Below the pieces are notes generated by a model. The model had not been told where the DNA came from. It ran no database searches and saw only the letters and a list, made by a program, of their open reading frames with translations. A program made the translations under genes and the position numbers. From NCBI GenBank assembly GCA_049694275.1, contig JBAVQS010000335.1, positions 1 to 36,061 on the forward strand: a stretch of DNA of 36,061 nucleotides, written 5' to 3'. Below, in pieces: positions 20,013-28,267 of the stretch; the stretch's first letter is position 1, and the number at the start of each line of letters is the position of its first letter. This DNA is from JBAVQS01 sp049694275 (GTDB lineage Bacteria; Chloroflexota; Anaerolineae; UBA4142; SHND01).

Positions 20013-21644
20013 TCAACGCCAATATTGCATCAGGACGACCGCCGAGATGAGGATGACCGCCAGGGCCAAAAGCACAGAAAAGATGCGCAGGGCAATGTTG
20101 GGCCCAGGCATTATACCCGCATCAGGCACCCAGAGCCATTGATGCAATTCACGCGCCTCAGTATTGGAGGGATTGATCTTCAAGGCGCGCTCGACATAGC
20201 CCAGAGCCTCTTCCAGGTCGTTGGTTGTCCGCGCACAGCCGATCCAGGCCCGGTCGTTTTGCGGGTCCATCTGCGCCGCCTGCTGGAATAGCGCGTGCGC
20301 ACGTTCGTTGGCGCCCTGCGCAATCAAGCGCATGCCCTCGTCGACAAGGGCCTGTGCATCGGCTTTGAGCCGGGCCCTGGCGGTCGCCAATTCCTGCTGG
20401 ACCTGGACATTCTCCTGATCGAGCGTCAGCGAGCGCTCGAAGGATTGCACCGCCTCAACCGAGCTGGCGGCCATGCGCCCCTGCCCTCGCCATCCCTGGA
20501 TATTGTTCGGATCGATTTCGGTAATACGCACAAAGACCTGGCGCGCCCGTCGCACCTGGCCCCGCTGGCCCAGGTAATGCCCGACCTCGGTCAACATGGG
20601 AATATCAGTCTCTTTGAATCGCGCCAGTTGCGCCAAAAGGGAATCCACCCCGCCCGTTGCGGCAGGCTGCGCCGGGTCAATGGCAAGCGCCTCGACGTAA
20701 CTACGGACCCCTTCATCCCATTCCGTCGCGCTCTCGGCGCGGCCCAGCCAGCCCTCAATGACTTGCGGAGAAACCCGGGTCGCCTGAGAAAATGCGGAAA
20801 AAGCAACGGCGCGGTTCCCCTGCCCCAGAGCGGCCTTCCCCAGCCGAATATAGCTATGGGCATCCGCTGTGGTTTCGCGGAGACCTTCCTCTACTTCCTT
20901 AGCCAGCAGGCGATAGGCATCGGCCGCCTGGGACCCCGGCGCAAACCGGAGAATGCTCTGCCCCTGGCGCACCGCCTGCTTCATGGCGACAGTGTTGCGC
21001 ACGGCAGCGGAGAAAAAGGGCGCCTGAATTCCAAATTCGGATTTGACCTCGGCAATGATCTCGCGGGCATGACGCAGATGCGGGTCGTACATGGAGAGGA
21101 AGAGGCCGGCAATGCGGAGGGCCGGGTTGATCTTGGTCTTGATCTCGTCGACGATTTGCAGGAACCAGCCGAGGGCTTCCATGGCGAGATAATCAGCCGG
21201 AAAGGGGATGACCACTTCATCCGCCGCAGCCAGGGCATTGCCGGTGAGAATACCGGCATTGGCCGGGCAATCGAGCAGCAAGTAATCGTATTGAGAACGC
21301 GCCGACGCGAGGGCATTCTTGAGTGCAAGGATGCGAATCCCCTTGCTCTCGAGCTGCCGTTCCGTCTGCCGGAGGGTATGACTGGCCGGGATCAGGTCGA
21401 AAGCTTCGGGGGTCTTGCACACGAGCTCGGCGAGCGGAACCGGGGTGGCGGCGAGGGCATCGCTGATCGTTTTGCCCTCCGGTGCGAGCTTCCATCCCAG
21501 CGAGATGCTGAGCGAGGCCTGCGGGTCCAGGTCAATCGCCAGCACGCGGCGGCCGCGTTCGGCCAGCGCCGCCGCGAGATTACCCGTCGTCGTCGTCTTG
21601 CCGACGCCGCCCTTGACATTTGAAACTGCAATTACGCGCGCCAT
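20013..21644 (-). CDS. ParA/Soj-like ATPase fused to TPR repeats and a C-terminal membrane anchor
   Basis: 543 residues. The N-terminal 250 are a ParA/MinD-type ATPase: deviant Walker A VKGGVGKTTTTGNLA (about 9-23), Walker A' IDLDPQAS, Walker B LLLDCPAN, and a LRIAGLFLSMYDP segment. Residues about 260-510 form repeated TPR-like helices (for example AYVEALAIDPAQP-type and ALFQQAAQMDPQNDRAWIGCA). The last 25 residues are a transmembrane helix (LALAVILISAVVLMQYW). This suggests a ParA switch tethered to the inner membrane that gathers partners through its TPRs, rather than a chromosome-partition protein; no ParB or parS is seen. GAGGTG eight bases before the ATG at 21644 sets the start. Confidence 0.88.
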   Translation of the reverse strand: MARVIAVSNVKGGVGKTTTTGNLAAALAERGRRVLAIDLDPQASLSISLGWKLAPEGKTISDALAATPVPLAELVCKTPEAFDLIPASHTLRQTERQLESKGIRILALKNALASARSQYDYLLLDCPANAGILTGNALAAADEVVIPFPADYLAMEALGWFLQIVDEIKTKINPALRIAGLFLSMYDPHLRHAREIIAEVKSEFGIQAPFFSAAVRNTVAMKQAVRQGQSILRFAPGSQAADAYRLLAKEVEEGLRETTADAHSYIRLGKAALGQGNRAVAFSAFSQATRVSPQVIEGWLGRAESATEWDEGVRSYVEALAIDPAQPAATGGVDSLLAQLARFKETDIPMLTEVGHYLGQRGQVRRARQVFVRITEIDPNNIQGWRGQGRMAASSVEAVQSFERSLTLDQENVQVQQELATARARLKADAQALVDEGMRLIAQGANERAHALFQQAAQMDPQNDRAWIGCARTTNDLEEALGYVERALKINPSNTEARELHQWLWVPDAGIMPGPNIALRIFSVLLALAVILISAVVLMQYWR

Positions 21645-21690
21645 ACGCTCGCACCTCAAAGAACTGCGGAGGTGCTCGTCACGATTGATG

Positions 21691-23730
21691 CTATTTGACC
21701 CAAACCGGATTCAATTCGTCGGCCCCATTATTGCTGATATTTTTGAGATTATATCCGTCGCGGTCGATGATATAGATCTGCGGATGGCCGGAACGCGACG
21801 ACCAAAAGACAAGATGTTTACCATCCGGCGACCAGGAGGGACGCTTGTTCCAGGGCGAGCCCAATCCGCTGCTATTGGTCAACCGCGTCGAGGTCTTGGC
21901 GGCAAGATCGTAGATATAGATTTCGTCACTGCCGCTTTCCGTCGAGACATACGCGATGGCTGAATTATCCGGAGACCACACGGCATCATAGGAAATTTTG
22001 CCAATCGGGGTGGTTGTCACAGGCGTCGTGATGCCGTATTTGAAATCCTTGATCGCGATCTGTTGAACACCATTGCTATCAAAGGTGTAAGTGGCCTGCC
22101 GCTGGCCGTCGGGCGAGTAGGACTCGTGCGAGAGCGCGGCCTGATAGTAATAGTCCCCGGTAAGGCTGCCCAGCCATGTGCCATCAGGGCGCATGACCAA
22201 CACCTGGTTATTGCCCATGCGCGTCGACAAAAAGAGAATGGTATTTTTCAAATACCCTGGCAACTGCACGCTGAGCCAGTTATAGCTCGAGCTCGTCGGC
22301 GTTGCAGGCGGAATGAGCTGATCGACCCCGACAAAGACCGGCGTTATTGTGGGGTACACCAATTGAATATTTTTCGGGGTTGGCGTAAAGGTGCCGGTAG
22401 TTAAAGCGACGGCCGTGGCATACTGGCTCATCGCATACGCCGTTGCGGCGTTCGCGGCGGTTGGCATGGGCACAACCTGGATGATTCCGCCGCCCGGAGT
22501 GGCCGTTACGATATCCGGCCCCAGCGGCGTCGGGGTGCCATACTCACGCGCAAAGACCGTCTGTTGCACGGAATAAGCCGCGGCCGTGAGCACATTCGCC
22601 GGGGTGGGCGTGTTGGTCACGACGGTAAACGCCCCGGGAACCGCAACCAGGTACAACGTCGGCGCAGTGAGCGCGCCGCCAACCCCTACGCCGGCATCCC
22701 AAGTAAAAAGGTTTTCGCCTTGAAGATTCGTCGCCTTGAGGCGCAGCGTGATATGACCATACCGGAGCTGGCTTTCGATCAGTTTGAGCTGATCCGGGCC
22801 GAACTCGAAACGGTTGGTATAACCGACCGCTAACTCGGACGCATTGAGCGGGCGGCCAATCAATCCCAGCGCGGGCGCGCTCACAATATCCTCCGGCGCC
22901 GATTGAATCCAATCCTTGGCCTGATTGTCGTCCACTAATTCGAGCTGCCATTGTCCGTTCTTGCCGAGATGCGCCGCGTTCCGTCCGTTCAGTTCGAGCG
23001 CCGCAAAGAGGATCTTGGAGCCGGGGGGAAGCACACCGCCAAAGCTAAACTGGAGGATGCTGGTATAGTTCTGATCCTGATATAAACCGACGTGGAGATT
23101 ACGGTCGGCCCAGTGTCCGGCCAATTCCTTGCTCGCCACCCACCCCGTGCCGTTTGCATCAGGCGCAATCGTCAACGTGGTTCCATCATTCGGCGCGGTT
23201 GGAATCGCCAGCGGGGCTAACGTGGGCAACGGCGTCGGTGTCGGCGGCGTCGTCGCCGTATCGGTCGGGGCCTGTGTAGGCGTCAGCGTGGTGGTCGCCG
23301 TGGCCGTCACAGCCACGGTCGACGTGACCGACTGAGCCACAGCGCTTATTTTTTTGGAGGGGAACAGGATCGGCCACGCCGAATAGATGGCAAAGACGGC
23401 CAGGATAATCGCCAGGGCCCATAACCCCAATTCCAGAGGCAGCCCACGTGAAAACAGGCCGCCCGGCTCGGGGCGCAATTCCTGGATTGGCGATGCCGGG
23501 GCAGCGACAATCACCGGCGCCGGCTCGGCAACAACCGGAAGCTCCTTAAAGCGACTGCACTCGACAAAATTGCTCGAAAAACAGACTTGTTCCTGGTAAG
23601 CCAACTCGACCGCGCCCGGCTTTTTCGGCGAATAACATCGATGGGCATCGGCCGGCTCGGCATAGTGCGACCCGCGATCATTGGGCAACCCCAGATACGG
23701 ACAGACGTGCACGATCGGTTTATCGGACAT
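21691..23730 (-). CDS. Membrane-anchored protein with N-terminal Cys motif and C-terminal TolB-like propeller
   Basis: 679 residues. Residues about 8-60 contain four to five cysteines (VCPYLGLPNDRG, HRCY, QVCF, VECSRF), a probable metal-binding cytoplasmic module. A transmembrane helix follows near 101-122 (LGLWALAIILAVFAIYSAW), then a Thr/Pro-rich stalk, a beta-rich domain (about 190-385) and further TPTP linkers. A C-terminal set of PD40/TolB-like blades (about 505-679) ends it: VMRPDGTWLG, SYSPDGQRQ, VWSPDNSAIAYVS, SWSPDGKHLVFWS and a closing ADELNPVWVK. It may read cell-surface glycans or other ligands. It sits between the tyrosine kinase and the ParA fusion with 20-50 bp gaps, so co-transcription is likely. 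Confidence 0.85.
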   Translation of the reverse strand: MSDKPIVHVCPYLGLPNDRGSHYAEPADAHRCYSPKKPGAVELAYQEQVCFSSNFVECSRFKELPVVAEPAPVIVAAPASPIQELRPEPGGLFSRGLPLELGLWALAIILAVFAIYSAWPILFPSKKISAVAQSVTSTVAVTATATTTLTPTQAPTDTATTPPTPTPLPTLAPLAIPTAPNDGTTLTIAPDANGTGWVASKELAGHWADRNLHVGLYQDQNYTSILQFSFGGVLPPGSKILFAALELNGRNAAHLGKNGQWQLELVDDNQAKDWIQSAPEDIVSAPALGLIGRPLNASELAVGYTNRFEFGPDQLKLIESQLRYGHITLRLKATNLQGENLFTWDAGVGVGGALTAPTLYLVAVPGAFTVVTNTPTPANVLTAAAYSVQQTVFAREYGTPTPLGPDIVTATPGGGIIQVVPMPTAANAATAYAMSQYATAVALTTGTFTPTPKNIQLVYPTITPVFVGVDQLIPPATPTSSSYNWLSVQLPGYLKNTILFLSTRMGNNQVLVMRPDGTWLGSLTGDYYYQAALSHESYSPDGQRQATYTFDSNGVQQIAIKDFKYGITTPVTTTPIGKISYDAVWSPDNSAIAYVSTESGSDEIYIYDLAAKTSTRLTNSSGLGSPWNKRPSWSPDGKHLVFWSSRSGHPQIYIIDRDGYNLKNISNNGADELNPVWVK

Positions 23731-23754
23731 TCAGACAAAACACCTCAGACTTGC

Positions 23755-25404
23755 TTAACTCGGGCCGGGGGTTGAACGCTTGAACCACTGCGGCAACAAC
23801 GAGCGCTTTTCCCCGGGCGACTGTTTGCGGCGACGCGAGGAGCTGCCATCGTTCGAGTAATAGTAATAGTAATAATAGTAATAACCACTGCCGCGCGGGC
23901 GAACGCGATTGATGACGATGCCGAGAATGTGCCCGCCAACCTTCTCAATCGTTTCCAGGGCGCGCACCGCCTGTTCACGCCGCGTGTGGCCGGCGTCGAC
24001 CACCAGCACCACCCCATCGGTCAAACGCGAAAGAAGGGCTGCGTCGGTCAGAATCAGGGAGGGCGGACTATCAAAGATGACGATATCGGCCTCGGCTTCG
24101 AGCTGCGCCTTGAGCTTGTGAAACCGTTCAGAGCCCAGCACCTCGGACGGATTCGGGGGCAACGGCCCCGTTGTAACGATCCGCAAGTTATCCACCTTGG
24201 TCGGTCGGACAAAAGTTTCGAGCGCCGTCTGGGAAATCAGCCCATTGGTCAACCCTACATCATTCGTCATCTTGAACAAACGATGCTGCGACGGTTTGCG
24301 CATGTCGCCATCGACCAGAACAGTCCGCAAACCGGCCTGCGCCATGACGACGGCAAGATTGGCCGCGGTCACACTCTTGCCCTCGGTAGGGCCGGCGCTG
24401 GTCACGACAAAAGTCTTGACCGGCTTGTCGAGGCTGCTGAATTGAATGTTGGTGCGGAGTACGCGGTAGGCCTCAGTGATCGAGGCGCGGGGCGAATTCG
24501 CAGCAATCAACCGCTCATCGACCGCACCTGGGATGCGGGCGATGGCGCCAATCACCGGGTGCTTGAGCAGCTTGGCAACATCATCCCCGCTCTTGATCGT
24601 ATCGTCGAGATATTCGATCAGGAACGCGCCCCCCAGCGCCAGGAGCAAACCAATCATCCCGGCGACGAGCAGATTCTGCTGTGGGTTGGGCCCAATGGGA
24701 AAGACCGGGAGCGTCGCCGGCTCGATGATCGTCAAATAGTTGGCCGATTTGGGAGAGAGAAAACTGAGCATGGCCGCATACGTCTGCTCCCATTGCGTAA
24801 TCTGCTGTTGAAGCGTCGCAACCTGTTGCTGCTTGTCTGCAATCTCGCGGGCGCTGGACGTCACTTGAATGGAGGTCTGCAAGTCGTCGATGGATTTTTG
24901 CCCGTCGGTGATTTTCTTTTGTAGCTCATCGGCCCGCTGTTGAATGAAATCGCGGCGCTTCGCCTGATCTTGCTCAGTCGAAGCGGGGCCTTGCAAGGTG
25001 AGCTGGCGCGACACCTCATTGGCGAGCGACTGGGCACGGGCCGGGTCCGTATCGATGACGTTCAACTGGATAAGCTGGGTGCCCTGAATCGGAGCCGCAT
25101 TAATCATGCCTGCCAGTTGCTCCGGCGCCATCTTCAAGCCAAGCTTGTCTATAGTCCCCTGGAGCACCGGCCCGGTCTTGGCAATTTGAATATAAGTGGG
25201 CGCGAGCTGCTGGCTGGTGTAAATGTCCAACGTATTGGGGTCAGTTGCCTGCAGGCTCTGGCCGACCATGATCTTGGTCGATGCCTGGTAAATCTTGGGC
25301 TGGCGCGAGGTTGCATAGTAGCTCGCCCCCGCGGCGATACCGGTTGCCAGCACAATCAGCCACAACCATTTCCAGATCACGCCAAAATACTGTTTTAATT
25401 CCAT
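23755..25404 (-). CDS. Polysaccharide chain-length regulator fused to BY-kinase (Wzc-type) with nine-tyrosine tail
   Basis: 549 residues. The Wzz domain has a transmembrane helix at about 13-31, a periplasmic coiled-coil part to about 240 and the proline-rich FPIGPNPQQNLL leading into the second helix. The cytoplasmic BY-kinase has Walker A SAGPTEGKS (about 336-344), Walker A' LVDGDMRKP (about 363-371) and Walker B IVIFDSPP. The C-terminus carries nine consecutive tyrosines (about 508-516), followed by a basic Ser/Arg tail. Such proteins control export and length of exopolysaccharide through cycles of tail autophosphorylation. AAGGAAA precedes the ATG. The neighbouring initiating transferase and glycosyltransferase support an exopolysaccharide role. 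Confidence 0.93.
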   Translation of the reverse strand: MELKQYFGVIWKWLWLIVLATGIAAGASYYATSRQPKIYQASTKIMVGQSLQATDPNTLDIYTSQQLAPTYIQIAKTGPVLQGTIDKLGLKMAPEQLAGMINAAPIQGTQLIQLNVIDTDPARAQSLANEVSRQLTLQGPASTEQDQAKRRDFIQQRADELQKKITDGQKSIDDLQTSIQVTSSAREIADKQQQVATLQQQITQWEQTYAAMLSFLSPKSANYLTIIEPATLPVFPIGPNPQQNLLVAGMIGLLLALGGAFLIEYLDDTIKSGDDVAKLLKHPVIGAIARIPGAVDERLIAANSPRASITEAYRVLRTNIQFSSLDKPVKTFVVTSAGPTEGKSVTAANLAVVMAQAGLRTVLVDGDMRKPSQHRLFKMTNDVGLTNGLISQTALETFVRPTKVDNLRIVTTGPLPPNPSEVLGSERFHKLKAQLEAEADIVIFDSPPSLILTDAALLSRLTDGVVLVVDAGHTRREQAVRALETIEKVGGHILGIVINRVRPRGSGYYYYYYYYYSNDGSSSRRRKQSPGEKRSLLPQWFKRSTPGPS

Positions 25405-25462
25405 AGTTTCCTTCTGCGGCTCGCCGACCGTTTGCTACCCCGCACACCCCATCGAGGCGTAA

Positions 25463-26941
25463 CTAGTACGCCCCCCTCCCTTGCAACACAACAGGAATAG
25501 TCTGAAACAAAATCTGTATGTCCAACCATACGCTGTAATTTCGAATATAGTACATGTCGAGACGCACGCGCTCGGCATAAGAGAGGTCGCTGCGTCCCTT
25601 GACCTGCCATAGACCAGTAAGGCCGGGCTTGACGGTTAGCAGGTTCAGCCACAGCTTGCCATACTTGGTAGCCTCTTCGGGCGAAATCATGCGCGGCCCA
25701 ACCAGGCTCATCTGCCCGCGGAATATATTAAATAACTGCGGCATTTCGTCAAGCGAGAACCGGCGCAACCACTTGCCAACGCGCGTAATACGCGGATCCT
25801 GCTTGAGCTTGTGATTGGCCTTGAGTTCGGCCAGCAACTCGGGATGCCGGGCCAGGATCTCATCACCATCGACGTGCATGGTCCGGAATTTGAACGCGTC
25901 AAATTGCCGGCCCCCGGTCCCAAGCACACGACGACGGTACACGACCGGGCCAGCGGAATCCAGTTTAATCAAAATTGCAATTGCCGCAAATATGGGTGAA
26001 AGGAGGATGAGCGCCAGGAAAGTGAGCACCCGGTCCATCAGCGCCTTGACTGCCGTCTCAAAGCCGTCCAGGCGCAACCGGTTCATGCTGACCAGCGGCA
26101 CATTGCCAACCTCGCGCACATGAACCCCGGTCGTAAAGAGCTCGTAAAGTCCGGACGAAAAGCGCAGCTCGACCTGGTCCGAGGTGGCAAAGGTCTGAAA
26201 AATGTTGATCAGATCCGCGCGCGCCAGGCTGGCTGTCGAAATGATGAGCTCCTGGATGCCCAACGATTTGACCAGGGTGGGCAGCGTGTCAAGCGTACCG
26301 ACGATGGGGAAAAGGTCCCCTGAGACGCAGCCCTGCTCCTGGCTGGACGCAATAAAGCCAATGATCTCGGCGCCGGTAGTGGGCGTGTTGCTGACCTGCT
26401 CGGCGATGGCGCAGGCCTCTTCGTCCGTCCCCACAATCAGAGTGCGATAGCTCAGCCACCCGCGCCGGCGGAGGATATAGACCACACGCCGGAGCGCAAA
26501 GCGCATCAGGCAAACCAGGAGAATGGCCAGCACCCAGGCAATCGTAAGCCACCCGCGCGAGATGCGAACAACGGGATCAAAATAGGTCACCAGAACGACC
26601 AGGCTGGGCGCAATCGCGCAGCCATTGAAAACCCGCGCATATTCCTGGGTTCCCCCCAACAGATAGCCGAGATCATAGAGCTGCAAGAGCCAAAAAATGG
26701 GCAGCCAGGCCAGAACCAGGAGCGGGATCAGGATCTGGTGCACTTCAGGTGATGACGGAACAACGTCATCAAAGAATGGCAAAGTACTCTGAAAGCGAAT
26801 GGAATAAGCGATCGAAAAAGCCGCCAGCAACGCCAGGATATCACCCAGCACGATCAGCGCGACAACCAATCGCTGTTGGCTCAGCCGCGAGACGCGGACT
26901 TTTGCATGAACAAGAGTCGGATCCAGTGTCACGGTAGACAT
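25463..26941 (-). CDS. Undecaprenyl-phosphate sugar phosphotransferase (initiating transferase, WcaJ/WbaP type)
   Basis: 492 residues: four or five hydrophobic helices in the first 150, a CoA-binding-like middle (TLIVGTDEEACAIAEQV), then another helix and the catalytic bacterial sugar transferase domain. Its markers are FDAFKFRTMHVDGDE, VGKWLRRFSLDEMPQLFNI, GQMSLVGPRM and PGLTGLWQVKGRSDLSY. It would transfer a hexose-1-phosphate to undecaprenyl phosphate, the first step of exopolysaccharide repeat-unit assembly in the membrane. Length and topology are normal for the PHPT family. The sugar (glucose or galactose) cannot be told. It starts 15 bp after the glycosyltransferase stop. Confidence 0.93.
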   Translation of the reverse strand: MSTVTLDPTLVHAKVRVSRLSQQRLVVALIVLGDILALLAAFSIAYSIRFQSTLPFFDDVVPSSPEVHQILIPLLVLAWLPIFWLLQLYDLGYLLGGTQEYARVFNGCAIAPSLVVLVTYFDPVVRISRGWLTIAWVLAILLVCLMRFALRRVVYILRRRGWLSYRTLIVGTDEEACAIAEQVSNTPTTGAEIIGFIASSQEQGCVSGDLFPIVGTLDTLPTLVKSLGIQELIISTASLARADLINIFQTFATSDQVELRFSSGLYELFTTGVHVREVGNVPLVSMNRLRLDGFETAVKALMDRVLTFLALILLSPIFAAIAILIKLDSAGPVVYRRRVLGTGGRQFDAFKFRTMHVDGDEILARHPELLAELKANHKLKQDPRITRVGKWLRRFSLDEMPQLFNIFRGQMSLVGPRMISPEEATKYGKLWLNLLTVKPGLTGLWQVKGRSDLSYAERVRLDMYYIRNYSVWLDIQILFQTIPVVLQGRGAY

Positions 26942-26956
26942 GGGACGTACTGCTCC

Positions 26957-28222
26957 TTAGACCATGCGTGCAGAGGTAACGACCTCTTGATACATAGATA
27001 ATAGTTGATCCACAATCAGGTTCCAATCATGATTTAACTCGACGTAACGGCGTCCGTTGGCGCCCAGCCGCTCGCCCAACGCAGGATTGCGGAGCAAGCG
27101 AACGATCTGCTGGCTGAGCGACTCGGGATCATTTCCGACGAGCAGGTGCTCTTCATTTTCAACCGATAGCGCAGCGACTGCCTTGCTCGTCGCCACCACC
27201 GGCGTCCCCATCGCCATCGCTTCAAGCACCTTGTTCTGGATACCTGCCCCATAGGTGATCGGCGCAACCGACAAGGCCGCCTGAGCAAGATGCGGCCGCA
27301 TATCCTGTACGGTTCCCGAAACGACTACACGCGAGGGATTGCGTACCGCCAGATGACGAATCTGTTGAGGCGGGTCCTTGCCAACGATCTCGACCACGGC
27401 ATTGGGGAATTTCGCCCACACAAGGGGCATGACCTCATCGATGAGATACAGCGCGGCCGTAACATTGGCATGATAACTCATTTTGCCGCTAAACACAAGA
27501 GTCTGCGGCGCGCGACGAATAGCCACCGGCGCAAAATATTGCAGGTCAACTCCATTGCGCAACACCGACAACTTTTCAGCGCCGTTCAAATGCCCATCCG
27601 AATGGGGGGCAAATTCCTGTAAGAGGTCGTCAAAGGCCCGTTTATCCAGATCAGAAGTCATCAAGACCCGATTAAACTGGCTGACCAGCCATGCCTCATA
27701 CCACCGGGTCCGTGGTAATTCCACCTGGGTTACAAAACGCCCAAAAAGGCTCTTACTTTCACGAATAGCCTGCTCGAACAAATAAGAGATACAGTCTACA
27801 CTGTCCCAGACAATGCGCATCTGGCCCGCGGGGGCGCCCTCTGTTGCGAACTCACGTCTCAGGTGCGTTCCGTAGCGCGCCCCGCGGAGATGCTCAACAT
27901 GCACGATATCAAATTGAGACTTTTGAATCTCTGCTCTCGCCATCTGGAATAGCGCAGGCTCCCAGCAAAAAACAGATTGAAGGGGCGTCGGACGCGGCAG
28001 GGTGCGCGCGCAATTCCAGAGCGAGCGCCAGCGTGCAAGCGGCGCGCCAATCACATGGATGCCCGCCGCCTCAAGCTCGGCTAACTGGCAGCGATCGGCG
28101 GCGCTGCTCCACAGGGTTGCCAGCGTCACCTGGTGGCCGCGCCGCGCCATATAGCGGACCAGGTTATAGGGCCGCACCCGAACCGGGTCCGGAGTGTAAG
28201 GCGTAATATAGAGAACTTTCAA
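26957..28222 (-). CDS. GT4-like glycosyltransferase
   Basis: 421 residues with a GT-B layout. The N-terminal part MKVLYITPYTPDPVRVRPYN and FDIVHVEHLRGA is the acceptor Rossmann half. The C-terminal half has VLRNGVDLQYFAP, LVFSGKMSYHANV, VVEIVGKDPP and YGAGIQNKVLEAMAMGTPVVAT, the nucleotide-sugar site with its conserved glutamate. It is close to the sugar transferase PEP-CTERM/Wcw-type group found in exopolysaccharide clusters. The start is TTG (28222), with AGGGA eight bases ahead; no ATG fits. The substrate is unknown. It probably adds sugar to the lipid-linked intermediate made by the next gene product. Confidence 0.9.
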   Translation of the reverse strand: MKVLYITPYTPDPVRVRPYNLVRYMARRGHQVTLATLWSSAADRCQLAELEAAGIHVIGAPLARWRSLWNCARTLPRPTPLQSVFCWEPALFQMARAEIQKSQFDIVHVEHLRGARYGTHLRREFATEGAPAGQMRIVWDSVDCISYLFEQAIRESKSLFGRFVTQVELPRTRWYEAWLVSQFNRVLMTSDLDKRAFDDLLQEFAPHSDGHLNGAEKLSVLRNGVDLQYFAPVAIRRAPQTLVFSGKMSYHANVTAALYLIDEVMPLVWAKFPNAVVEIVGKDPPQQIRHLAVRNPSRVVVSGTVQDMRPHLAQAALSVAPITYGAGIQNKVLEAMAMGTPVVATSKAVAALSVENEEHLLVGNDPESLSQQIVRLLRNPALGERLGANGRRYVELNHDWNLIVDQLLSMYQEVVTSARMV

Positions 28223-28267
28223 GAATGAAATCCCTGGCGAGAGGGTCGACGCATCGCTAACCCGTTG

